From: an uncultured Nitrospira sp.
GTDB lineage: Bacteria; Nitrospirota; Nitrospiria; Nitrospirales; Nitrospiraceae
DNA length: 37,505 nt
Direction of reading: 5' to 3'
Assembly: GCA_946479785.1 (NCBI GenBank)
Contig: CAMLHQ010000027.1
Coordinates: forward strand, 1 to 37,505
The notes beneath the pieces are model-generated. The model ran no database searches, was not told where the DNA came from, and saw nothing but the letters and a program-made list of their open reading frames with translations. Numbering within the stretch: position 1 is the stretch's first letter; every line of letters begins with the position of its first letter. Of the stretch, positions 9,539 through 16,463 are shown piece after piece. The position numbers and the translations under genes are program-made.

Positions 9539-11929
9539 ATGGCAGACGGCATCACCTCGCTCAACGATCCCAAACGGCTTGAGGCGCGTCACAAGGCGGA
9601 CGAATTCCTCCGTTCGCTCGTCGAAGGCACCATTACTTCTACAGGCAGTGACTTTCTCCGCGAACTCGTCCGGCACGTGGCAGCCGCCTTGAACATTCGC
9701 TATTCCTTTGTCGGCTATCTCTTGCCTGGATCAAACATCCGAACGCTCGCATTCTGGAAAGGTGATGGGTACATGGATCCGGTTGAATTCAACCTGGATG
9801 GCACGCCCTGTGAGGACGTGATCGCCGGTAAAACCTGCCACTATCCGCAGGACGTTCACAAAATGTTCCCGCGCGATCACGACCTCGTCACGATGGGGGT
9901 CACGGGTTATCTGGCAGTGCCGTTGAAAGATCCCAAGGGAACGGTACTCGGCCACTTGGTGGCGATGGATGTGAAACCCATGTTGCTGAGCAGTGAAGAA
10001 ATTGATGTCTTCAAACTATTTGGCGAGCGGGCTGGAGTCGAGATCCATCGTCAAGTCATGGAACACTCGCTCAAGGAACGAGAGACCACGTTGCGGGCGA
10101 TCTCGGAAGGTACAGCACAAGCAGTCGGGGGCGAGTTTTTCCATTCTCTGGTCAAGAACTTGGCGACCGCGCTGGACGTCACCTATGCCTTTGTGTCCGA
10201 ATTCTGCGTCGATCGGACGAAGGTGCGTACGCTGGCCTTTTGGGCCGGTGATCATTTCAAAACCAACTTCGAATATGCCATCGCCCATACACCGTGCGAG
10301 AAGGTGTTAGCCGGCGACTTATACCATTGCGAAGACAATGTGGCCGACCAGTTCCCGCTTCACCGCGACGACTTACATGGTCTGGGAGTGAAGAGTTATC
10401 TGGCAATTCCGGTCATCAGCGCAAGGGGGCAGGTGTTGGGGCACTTGGCCGTCATGGATACCAAGCGCATGGGATTGGGACAGCTGGATTTGTCTGTCTT
10501 CAAGATCTTTGGTGCACGCGCCGGTGCCGAACTGGAACGGCTGCATATAGAACTGCTTCTGAAAGAGAACGAGGAGCGGCTGCGCGATCTTTTCGAGGAG
10601 GCACCGATTGCCTACGTCAACGAAGGGCTCGATTCCAAATTTCTCCGTGCCAATCGCACCGCGTTGAAAACGCTGGGCATCAGGGAGGAGCAGGTGGCCG
10701 GCACGTACGGTTTTTCGTTCATTCCTGATACGCCGGACGCGCAGCGCCGCCTGAAAGAGGCATTCGACTCCGTTGGCAAGGGCATCGACACCAGCGGCGT
10801 CGTGCTGGAACTCCGGCGCAAGGACAACGGCAAGCCGCTCTGGATTCAATGGTGGTCACGGCCAGACCCGAGCGGGACGTACACGCGGACGATGTTCGTC
10901 GACATCACCGAGAAGGTGTTGATCGAGCAGGAGAAAGCCCGCTTGGAAGCTGCGAACGTCTATCTCCAAGAGGAAATCAAAACCACGCATAATTTTGAGG
11001 AGATTATCGGCACGTCCGCCCCCATCAAAAAAGTGCTTCAGGCGATCGAGAAGGTGGCGACCACGGATGCGACGGTCCTGGTAACGGGGGAGACAGGAAC
11101 CGGGAAAGAGTTGATTGCTCGGGCCATTCACAATTTGAGTAATCGAAAACAAGGTGTGCTGGTGAAGGTCAATTGTGCAGCCATCCCAGCCGGATTGATC
11201 GAAAGCGAGTTATTCGGGCATGAGAAGGGTGCTTTCACCGGCGCGCTGGCACGAAAGATCGGCCGCTTTGAGTTGGCCGATAAGGCTACGATCTTTTTGG
11301 ACGAAGTCGGCGAGATCCCGCTCGATTTGCAAACGAAGTTACTGCGTGTGTTGCAGGAAGGGGAGTTCGAGCGTCTGGGCAGTACCAAAACGATTAAAGT
11401 CAACGTCCGGGTGGTGGCCGCCACGAACCGAGACTTGGAAACAGAAGTGCGAGAAGGTCGGTTCCGCTCGGATCTCTACTACCGACTCAAGGTGTTCCCA
11501 ATAGCGTTGCCGGCGTTGCGTGAGCGCCAACAGGACGTTCCTCTGCTGGTGTCCTACTTCGTGAAGAAATATTCTAGCGCAATGGGCAAAAAGGTCGAAT
11601 CCGTTTCTTCCAAGGCTATGGAATTGTTGAAGCAGAATCCCTGGCCAGGGAATATCCGCGAGCTGGAACATGTGATCGAGCGCGCCGTGATATTGAGTCA
11701 GGGCACGGAACTCGAACTTGGCGACTGGATGCCCAGGAACATAACCCTACCCGGTAATGGCCCCGCCGCCGCGACATTAGATGAGGTTGAACGCGCGCAC
11801 ATTCTGGCAGTTCTCCACCAAACGAATTGGCGCGTCAGCGGTGAAAAGGGTGCTGCAAAGATTCTGGGGCTGAATGCCACGACGATGGAAGCGCGCATGA
11901 AAAAGCTTGGCATCTCCCGTCCCGCATAG
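9539..11929 (+). CDS. Sigma-54-dependent activator, GAF-GAF-PAS-AAA+-Fis
   Basis: A 796-residue FhlA-type enhancer-binding protein. Two homologous GAF domains span about 15-165 and 185-340; both contain the 'TLAFW.GD' and 'GVxxYLAVP' patterns. A PAS domain (about 350-460), a short coiled-coil linker and a sigma-54 AAA+ module follow. The AAA+ module has Walker A GETGTGKE (about 517), the sigma-54 contact loop GAFTGA (564-569) and Walker B IFLDEVGE (about 585). A Fis-type helix-turn-helix ends the protein. There is no receiver domain, so the signal must reach it through the GAF or PAS domains (small ligand, haem, Fe or nitric oxide are family options). The start is ATG 9539 after AAGGGAAAGG. 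The neighbouring sigma-54 promoter at 12163 is its obvious local target. Confidence 0.93.
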   Translation: MADGITSLNDPKRLEARHKADEFLRSLVEGTITSTGSDFLRELVRHVAAALNIRYSFVGYLLPGSNIRTLAFWKGDGYMDPVEFNLDGTPCEDVIAGKTCHYPQDVHKMFPRDHDLVTMGVTGYLAVPLKDPKGTVLGHLVAMDVKPMLLSSEEIDVFKLFGERAGVEIHRQVMEHSLKERETTLRAISEGTAQAVGGEFFHSLVKNLATALDVTYAFVSEFCVDRTKVRTLAFWAGDHFKTNFEYAIAHTPCEKVLAGDLYHCEDNVADQFPLHRDDLHGLGVKSYLAIPVISARGQVLGHLAVMDTKRMGLGQLDLSVFKIFGARAGAELERLHIELLLKENEERLRDLFEEAPIAYVNEGLDSKFLRANRTALKTLGIREEQVAGTYGFSFIPDTPDAQRRLKEAFDSVGKGIDTSGVVLELRRKDNGKPLWIQWWSRPDPSGTYTRTMFVDITEKVLIEQEKARLEAANVYLQEEIKTTHNFEEIIGTSAPIKKVLQAIEKVATTDATVLVTGETGTGKELIARAIHNLSNRKQGVLVKVNCAAIPAGLIESELFGHEKGAFTGALARKIGRFELADKATIFLDEVGEIPLDLQTKLLRVLQEGEFERLGSTKTIKVNVRVVAATNRDLETEVREGRFRSDLYYRLKVFPIALPALRERQQDVPLLVSYFVKKYSSAMGKKVESVSSKAMELLKQNPWPGNIRELEHVIERAVILSQGTELELGDWMPRNITLPGNGPAAATLDEVERAHILAVLHQTNWRVSGEKGAAKILGLNATTMEARMKKLGISRPA

Positions 11930-12017
11930 CCTTCAAGTCTGATTAGTCTTTCCTCTCACAGCCAGCCTTCACTCAACCACAGCTGAATCTTCACTACTCA
12001 GCCCTCTGTCCATCATT

Positions 12018-12053
12018 TTCCCGAAATATTGTGACTGTCCCAATATTTTGGGA
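12018..12053. promoter_or_regulatory. Candidate upstream activator site for the sigma-54 promoter
   Basis: A perfect inverted repeat TCCCAA-TATT-TTGGGA occupies 12038-12053. It is preceded at about 12020-12035 by a degenerate second copy (TCCCGAAATATTGTGA). The pair is about 110-145 bases upstream of the -24/-12 element at 12163, the range in which enhancer-binding proteins bind. It could equally be a weak hairpin after the activator gene. Function is inferred from position and symmetry only. Confidence 0.45.
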
Positions 12054-12162
12054 ATCCTTTCTGGATTTCTTTCACACGATCGCGCCGATTTGCGAGAGCC
12101 GAACCGAAAACCGGACTGCTGTTTCAACAGGTTAGAGCATGCCCCTCTGGCAGTTCCCGGCT

Positions 12163-12178
12163 GGGCACAAGCGTTGCT
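12163..12178 (+). promoter_or_regulatory. Sigma-54 (-24/-12) promoter
   Basis: The sequence GGGCAC-N5-TTGCT matches the consensus TGGCAC-N5-TTGCW at all but the first base. The invariant GG (12164-12165) and GC (12176-12177) are exactly ten bases apart. Transcription would start near 12189, about 20 bases before the STAS gene. The gene just upstream encodes a sigma-54 activator. Confidence 0.8.
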
Positions 12179-12207
12179 GAAGAGGTGGTCACGGAGGGAG
12201 ACACCAG

Positions 12208-12477
12208 ATGTTGAAAATAACGAAGAAAGAAATGAATGGGAGCCGAGTGATCCTGAAGCTTGAAGGGAAAATCACCGGTCAGTGGGCGGAGCTTCTCGAC
12301 GGCGAATGTCGTGCCGAATTGAAACGCCGCACATCGATCCAATTGGATTGCTCCGGCGTGGATTTCTTAGATGAAAAAGGGGTCAAGGTGCTGAGGAGCC
12401 TTCCCCATAAGCAAGTCACCCTTATCAGTGCTCCTCGTTTTGTGACGGAGCTGCTGCACATCGGAGGCCGATCATGA
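12208..12477 (+). CDS. STAS-domain protein (anti-anti-sigma-like)
   Basis: An 89-residue protein formed of one STAS domain (beta-strand 'VILKLEGKITG', helix, 'IQLDCSGVDFLDEKGVKVL'). In SpoIIAA-type anti-anti-sigma factors the motif is DSSG with a phosphorylated Ser. Here it reads DEKG, so the phosphorylatable serine is absent and regulation by a serine kinase is unlikely. It is the first gene after the sigma-54 promoter and overlaps the ECF sigma gene by four bases, so the two are translationally coupled. It might bind the sigma or anti-sigma factor, or sense something itself; this is inference. Start ATG 12208; ribosome site ACGGAGGGAG, a little far upstream. Confidence 0.82.
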   Translation: MLKITKKEMNGSRVILKLEGKITGQWAELLDGECRAELKRRTSIQLDCSGVDFLDEKGVKVLRSLPHKQVTLISAPRFVTELLHIGGRS

Positions 12478-13202
12478 ATCCTATTGCTACCATTCATTCC
12501 CAGTCGCCCGTATCAATGCCCTTGCGTGGACGGGCTAGGTTGTCGACCAACGACGAAGTATTGACAAGAGATGAACAACAACTCATCTCTCGACTTCGCA
12601 AGGGCGACGAAGGCGCCTTTAATGAATTGGTCAATAAGCACCATGGCGCCCTCATCCGTATGGCGATGGGACACGTGGCCGATCGAGAAATGGCAGAGGA
12701 AGTTGTTCAGGACACCTGGATGGCCGTGATCGAGGGCCTCGATCGATTTGAGGGGCGGTCGTCGCTCCGGACCTGGATCTTCGGAATTCTGATCCACAAG
12801 GCGAAGGATCGGGGCATTCGCGAGAAACGGCATACAACCTTCTCCGCGTTCGAATCCTACGATGATGATAGTGAAGAGGCGGTGGACCCGTCCCGATTTC
12901 AGCAGTCCGGAGAATGGGCCGGTCACTGGGCTTTCCCGCCACAGCCCTGGGATGAGCAGACCCCCGAGAAGCTGCTGGCCTCGCAACAGGCAGTCAATGC
13001 GATGAATCAGGCCATAGATGCCCTGCCCATGACACTGAAAGAAGTCTTAATTCTCCGCGACGTCGAGGGAGTGGAAGTCAAAGAAGTATGCGAACTTCTG
13101 AAGATCACAGAGACTAATCTCTACGTCCGGTTGCACCGGGCGCGGGAACGGGTCAGACAGGCAGTCGAATCGTACCTTGAGGGCGGTAAGAAGGCCCTGT
13201 AA
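12474..13202 (+). CDS. ECF RNA polymerase sigma factor
   Basis: A 242-residue extracytoplasmic-function sigma-70 factor. Region 2 is at about 40-115 ('GAFNELVNKHHGALIRMAMGHVADREMAEEVVQDTWMAV', written here only as its hallmark positions 12603-12720, and 'SSLRTWIFGILIHKAKDR'). Region 4 is at about 170-232 ('ALPMTLKEVLILRDVEGV' and 'ITETNLYVRLHRAR', the -35 recognition helix). The linker between them is unusually long (about 50 residues, rich in Trp, Pro and Asp), as in ECF groups paired with zinc anti-sigma factors. A short N-terminal extension precedes region 2. The start ATG 12474 overlaps the STAS stop. Its stop codon lies inside the -35 element of the promoter at 13198. Probable target promoters occur five times in this window. 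Confidence 0.93.
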   Translation: MNPIATIHSQSPVSMPLRGRARLSTNDEVLTRDEQQLISRLRKGDEGAFNELVNKHHGALIRMAMGHVADREMAEEVVQDTWMAVIEGLDRFEGRSSLRTWIFGILIHKAKDRGIREKRHTTFSAFESYDDDSEEAVDPSRFQQSGEWAGHWAFPPQPWDEQTPEKLLASQQAVNAMNQAIDALPMTLKEVLILRDVEGVEVKEVCELLKITETNLYVRLHRARERVRQAVESYLEGGKKAL

Positions 13203-13224
13203 GAAATCACGGGACGACGCGACA
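13198..13224 (+). promoter_or_regulatory. ECF-type promoter, TGTAAG-N15-GCGACA, before the anti-sigma gene
   Basis: TGTAAG at 13198-13203 overlaps the TAA stop (13200-13202) of the ECF sigma gene, and GCGACA is at 13219-13224 with the shared 15-base spacer. The start site would fall near 13231, leaving a leader of about 30 bases with a GGAAGGG ribosome site. The arrangement predicts that the sigma factor raises synthesis of its own inhibitor without raising its own: negative feedback. Confidence 0.8.
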
Positions 13225-13259
13225 CAGGGATAATACCTCGATATGGAAGGGCTCCCTGC

Positions 13260-13526
13260 ATGAAAGACCATCCTTTGCAATGGCTCCACAGCGGGTTAAC
13301 GTGCCGCGAGGTCACTAATCGAGCCTCCGAATACCTGGATAACCGACTTTCGATTCTGACCAATATCCGTGTCGGGTTGCACCTCATGTCTTGCGCTTCG
13401 TGCCGCGTGTACCTGGCACAGCTCAGCCTTGTGTCTACTGCGCTGAGACGCCTCCCTGCGCGTTATCCGTCAGCATTGAATCGTCTTCGTCTGCGCCAAC
13501 AGTTCGCCGCGCGCCACACCCGCTAG
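13260..13526 (+). CDS. Soluble zinc-finger (ZAS-type) anti-sigma factor
   Basis: An 88-residue protein with the zinc-binding anti-sigma pattern C15-x25-H41-x3-C45-x2-C48 ('LTCREVTNRASEYLD' and 'HLMSCASC'). No membrane segment is present and the C-terminal tail is Arg-rich, so it should be cytoplasmic. In ZAS proteins of the RsrA/ChrR kind, oxidation of the cysteines or loss of zinc releases the sigma factor; a redox switch here is therefore plausible but inferred. It immediately follows the ECF sigma gene and has its own ECF-type promoter. Start ATG 13260 after GGAAGGG. Confidence 0.85.
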   Translation: MKDHPLQWLHSGLTCREVTNRASEYLDNRLSILTNIRVGLHLMSCASCRVYLAQLSLVSTALRRLPARYPSALNRLRLRQQFAARHTR

Positions 13527-13634
13527 AGCGTCCTTTCCTAATAAATATTTGATATCTGGCCAGGGCTCTTCATTGACGAGGCGTTATACGCGCCAGGATC
13601 TTCAACATCCCTCACATATATGGAGAGAACGTCA

Positions 13635-13661
13635 TGTAAGGACAATAGGGCTTGGGCGACT
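13635..13661 (+). promoter_or_regulatory. ECF-type promoter, TGTAAG-N15-GCGACT
   Basis: TGTAAG at 13635-13640 and GCGACT at 13656-13661 carry the same 15-base spacer as the other sites. The start site is predicted near 13668, giving a leader of about 50 bases that ends in an AAGGAG ribosome site. It would drive the four-gene unit 13722-16299. Confidence 0.8.
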
Positions 13662-13721
13662 ACGCGACATCAATGAAGGAGATTACTTTTTTTAACCTCA
13701 GTTCAGATAAGGAGACTTGCC

Positions 13722-14228
13722 ATGAGCAGGACAGCCACCGCCACCATGCAGATCGAGAGCGACATCGCGTTGACCGAGAAACTGCAGGCCCTGGGAACAT
13801 TTATGACCCGCTACGGACTTGTTGTGGTCTTTGCCTGGATCGGAGCGATGAAGTTTTCCGCCTACGAAGCGAACGGCATTCAACCATTGGTAGCCAATAG
13901 TCCATTGATGAGCTGGCTCTATAACATTTTCAGCGTGCAGGCCTTCTCGAACTGGCTCGGGGTGCTGGAAATTGCCATTGGGGTGATGATCGCAGCCAGG
14001 CCGGTCTCTGCCAGGATCTCAGCCGCGGGCAGCGCCCTGGCTGCAGTGCTGTTTTTAGGCACCCTCAGTTTCATGCTATCGACTCCGCCTGTGTGGGAGG
14101 CCAGCTTAGGTGGGTTTCCCGCTCTGTCGGTCGCGCCCGGACAATTCTTGTTGAAGGACCTGGCACTGCTCGGAGCATCGATTTGGACGTTGGGTGAAGC
14201 GCTCACCAGTATGCGTCACGATGGCTAA
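13722..14228 (+). CDS. DUF417 (YkgB/RclC-like) inner-membrane protein
   Basis: A 168-residue integral membrane protein with about four hydrophobic helices ('YGLVVVFAWIGAMKFSAYEA', 'NWLGVLEIAIGVMIAA', 'AGSALAAVLFLGTLSFML', and a last one near 'LKDLALLGASIWTL'). The pattern GxxKFxxYEAxGIxPLVxNSPLMSW is the signature of the DUF417/YkgB family, whose E. coli member RclC belongs to the reactive-chlorine resistance operon. Its biochemical role is not known. Ribosome site AAGGAG precedes ATG 13722. It is the first gene after an ECF-type promoter and heads an operon with a dehydrogenase, a Met-rich peptide and a peroxiredoxin-like protein. Confidence 0.88.
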   Translation: MSRTATATMQIESDIALTEKLQALGTFMTRYGLVVVFAWIGAMKFSAYEANGIQPLVANSPLMSWLYNIFSVQAFSNWLGVLEIAIGVMIAARPVSARISAAGSALAAVLFLGTLSFMLSTPPVWEASLGGFPALSVAPGQFLLKDLALLGASIWTLGEALTSMRHDG

Positions 14229-14257
14229 GGTTGGCCTGGCAGATAGGAGAACATGCG

Positions 14258-15364
14258 ATGAGAGCGATAGCTGTGCTTCCGGGAAAGCCAAACTCAATCC
14301 ACCTGGCGGAACTGCCAAAGCCGTCGGTCCACGAGGTCCCGAACAGGCGAGGCGTGTTGGTGCAAGTGCTGGCCGTTGGGGTCGATGGGACGGACAAAGA
14401 GATCAATGCTGCTGAATATGGACAGGCACCTCCCGGCTATGACTTCCTCGTGATCGGTCACGAGTGCTTCGGCCGCGTGCTGGAAGTCGGAGCCAATGTA
14501 GATGAATTCATGCCAGGCGACTATGTGGTCCCGACGGTTCGTCGACCCGGCGGCAGCTTCTACGATCAGATCGGCCAATACGACATGACCAGCGAGGATA
14601 TCTACTACGAGCGGGGGATCAACCTCCGCCACGGATATTTGACCGAGCTGTTCGTCGACGACCCGGAATATTTGGTGAAGGTTCCTAAAGGGCTCAAGGA
14701 CGTCGCCGTCCTGCTCGAGCCGATGTCGATTATCGAAAAGGGCATCATCCAGGCCTACGAGGCGCAACGACGGTTTAAGATCTGGAGACCCAAGAAAGCG
14801 GCGGTGCTCGGCGCGGGGACTGTGGGATTGCTCGCTGCTCTCTCGCTGAAGATGAAGGGTTTCGACGTCACCAGCTTTGGAAAACAGAGCGGGCCCTCAC
14901 GCAATCTCGATCTCCTGGCGGAATTGGGTGTGCGGTACATCTCAACGAAGGATCTGTCGATCCGAGAAGCCGCGAAACGCTTTGGCCCATTCGATCTCAT
15001 GTTCGAGGCGACCGGCTATTCCCCCGTGGTCTTCGAAGCCATGGAATGTCTCGGCAAGAACGGCGTGCTTGTGTTGGCGAGTGTGACGGGTGGCGACCGC
15101 GAGCATTCGGTACCGGCCGACAAGATCAATCTCGACATTGTGCTTGGGAACAAACTTGTCGTCGGGACGGTGAACGCCAATCGCGAATACTTCGAGGCAG
15201 GTGTCTATGACTTTGCGCGTGCCGAATTGGAATTTCCCGGTTGGCTCTCTAAACTCTTGACCCATCCTGTAACAGGCCTTGAGAACTATCAGGACATGAT
15301 GCGGATCTTAACGACCGACAAACAGGCTATCAAAGTGTATGTGACGGTCGGACACGATTGGTAA
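14258..15364 (+). CDS. Glucose 1-dehydrogenase-like zinc alcohol dehydrogenase
   Basis: A 368-residue medium-chain dehydrogenase most like archaeal-type glucose 1-dehydrogenases. The N-terminal catalytic domain has 'VGVDGTDKE' (Asp in place of the usual zinc Cys, as in those enzymes) and 'IGHECFGRV'. The nucleotide fold has 'AAVLGAGTVGLLAALSLK', and 'NANREYFEAGVYDF' and 'GLENYQDMM' are also typical. The expected reaction is beta-D-glucose plus NAD(P)+ to glucono-1,5-lactone, which the SMP-30 lactonases at 35-2651 could open. The start ATG 14258 follows GGAGAA; the TTG at 14231 is less likely. It is the second gene of the ECF-controlled operon. Confidence 0.88.
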   Translation: MRAIAVLPGKPNSIHLAELPKPSVHEVPNRRGVLVQVLAVGVDGTDKEINAAEYGQAPPGYDFLVIGHECFGRVLEVGANVDEFMPGDYVVPTVRRPGGSFYDQIGQYDMTSEDIYYERGINLRHGYLTELFVDDPEYLVKVPKGLKDVAVLLEPMSIIEKGIIQAYEAQRRFKIWRPKKAAVLGAGTVGLLAALSLKMKGFDVTSFGKQSGPSRNLDLLAELGVRYISTKDLSIREAAKRFGPFDLMFEATGYSPVVFEAMECLGKNGVLVLASVTGGDREHSVPADKINLDIVLGNKLVVGTVNANREYFEAGVYDFARAELEFPGWLSKLLTHPVTGLENYQDMMRILTTDKQAIKVYVTVGHDW

Positions 15365-15401
15365 AGAAACGAATGCTCACCACTAACTAGAGGGGGGTTC
15401 T

Positions 15402-15686
15402 ATGAAGATGAACATCATTGGCTTGGTCGCTATGTTATGTCTCGGTGGATTCACCGTCCCGTCGTTTGCTGAGGAGATGGGGAAAATGAAAAACGAGATG
15501 AAAACGGAAGGGATGGGACACAAGGATGTAATGAAAGGAGAAATGAAGGGGAAAACGGACGATATGAAGGCTCAAAAAGACTCGATGAAAGGTGAGACGA
15601 AAGCGCAGCATAATGAGATGAAGGGAGAGATGAAAACCAAGCACGATGACATGAAGGGGGAGATGAAAGGCGCCATGGGCAAGTAA
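15402..15686 (+). CDS. Periplasmic methionine/lysine-rich repeat peptide (MXKDX/MrpX-like)
   Basis: A 94-residue protein with a signal peptide (residues 1-23, ending PSFA) and a mature part of about 71 residues made of degenerate repeats, with MKGEM units and xDDMK or xxSMK spacers. Thirteen of the 71 mature residues are Met and most of the rest are Lys, Glu, Gly and Asp; there is no Cys in the mature part. It resembles pentapeptide MXKDX proteins and the Met-rich peptide MrpX of Azospira, proposed to soak up hypochlorite by forming Met sulfoxide. The ribosome site GAGGGGGG is strong. Its operon mates and the ECF regulon, with a YedY-class molybdoenzyme next door, support a sacrificial antioxidant role (inference). 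Confidence 0.85.
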   Translation: MKMNIIGLVAMLCLGGFTVPSFAEEMGKMKNEMKTEGMGHKDVMKGEMKGKTDDMKAQKDSMKGETKAQHNEMKGEMKTKHDDMKGEMKGAMGK

Positions 15687-15762
15687 ACACGCCGCCGGTC
15701 ACCCTGCGGTCAGGCGGGAAGCGGTAAATCGGTCGAGGATCGCTAAGGCGAGAGGGAACGCC

Positions 15763-16299
15763 ATGAAATTCAAGCTAGGAGACATGCTGCCGACGACGGT
15801 GATGGAAGCCGTGACCGGGGAGGCCATAAACCTCCCCGATGCAAAGCACCTTGTCCATCTGCAATTCCGGCGCTTCGTTGATTGTCCGATTTGCAACACG
15901 CATATCGCCGAATTCAGGAAGCGCGCGCGCGAGATCGATGCTGCCGGCATCAAGGAAGTGATCGTGTTTCATTCCTCGCCGAAATCAATCCGCTCCTACC
16001 AGAAGGACGTCCCTTTCTTGATGGTCGGCGATCCGAAGAAAGCTTTTTACAAGGACTTCGGGGTCGAAACCTCGCTCGGCTTCATGAGCCTCAAGGCTCT
16101 GGGAGCCGGGATGCGCGGGATGGCACACGGTCATTTCGGCCTGCGGCTTGCCGGGGGCCCCTTGGGGCTGCCGGCCGATTTCCTCATCGCGCCGTCCGGA
16201 CGGATCAACGCGGTGAAGTACGGCACAGACGCCTACGACCAGTGGTCCGTCGATGAGCTGCTCACCCTCGCGAAGGGCGTCACCGCCCAAGCCCTTTGA
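15763..16299 (+). CDS. Peroxiredoxin-like (AhpC/TSA-related) protein
   Basis: A 178-residue thioredoxin-fold protein: 'MKFKLGDMLP' opening, then 'VHLQFRRFVDCPICNTHIAEF' with CPIC at the active-site position, 'VIVFHSS', and a C-terminal 'PLGLPADFLIAPSGRINAVKYG' with the cis-Pro region. It lacks the canonical PxxxTxxC of true peroxiredoxins, so it may be a peroxiredoxin-like disulfide reductase. There is no signal peptide, so it is probably cytoplasmic. It is the last gene of the operon starting at 13722 and is followed by a clear terminator. Ribosome site GAGAGGGAA. Confidence 0.85.
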   Translation: MKFKLGDMLPTTVMEAVTGEAINLPDAKHLVHLQFRRFVDCPICNTHIAEFRKRAREIDAAGIKEVIVFHSSPKSIRSYQKDVPFLMVGDPKKAFYKDFGVETSLGFMSLKALGAGMRGMAHGHFGLRLAGGPLGLPADFLIAPSGRINAVKYGTDAYDQWSVDELLTLAKGVTAQAL

Positions 16300-16348
16300 A
16301 GGAAAACACCATGTCGTCACATGGTACGCCCTTCCCCCTCCAAACTTA

Positions 16349-16388
16349 TGGCCTGCAGTCTCCGAGGAGACTACAGGCCATCTCTTTT
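16349..16388 (+). terminator. Rho-independent terminator after the DUF417 operon
   Basis: A long hairpin has arms TGGCCTG-C-AGTCTCC and GGAGACT-A-CAGGCCA, with one C/A mismatch and a very short loop at 16363-16364. It is followed by TCTCTTTT. It closes the unit that starts at 13635 and separates it from the promoter at 16403. Confidence 0.85.
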
Positions 16389-16402
16389 GAACACCCACGG
16401 GC

Positions 16403-16429
16403 TGTAAGAAATGTCTCTGCTCGGCGACA
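16403..16429 (+). promoter_or_regulatory. ECF-type promoter, TGTAAG-N15-GCGACA
   Basis: TGTAAG at 16403-16408 and GCGACA at 16424-16429 have the conserved 15-base spacer, just downstream of a terminator. The ATG at 16464 follows with an AGAGGAG ribosome site. It would control the four overlapping or closely spaced genes 16464-19881. Confidence 0.8.
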
Positions 16430-16463
16430 ATCTCAATAGAGTGTAGAGCGAGAGGAGACGACC

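Noticed and set aside
12048..12263. 71-codon frame across the sigma-54 promoter region
   Set aside because: It overlaps the STAS gene and the promoter in another frame and has no recognisable feature.
15402..15686. Repetitive Met/Lys DNA as a CRISPR-like or satellite repeat
   Set aside because: The repeats are degenerate, stay in one frame, follow a signal peptide and have a strong ribosome site, so this is a protein-coding repeat.
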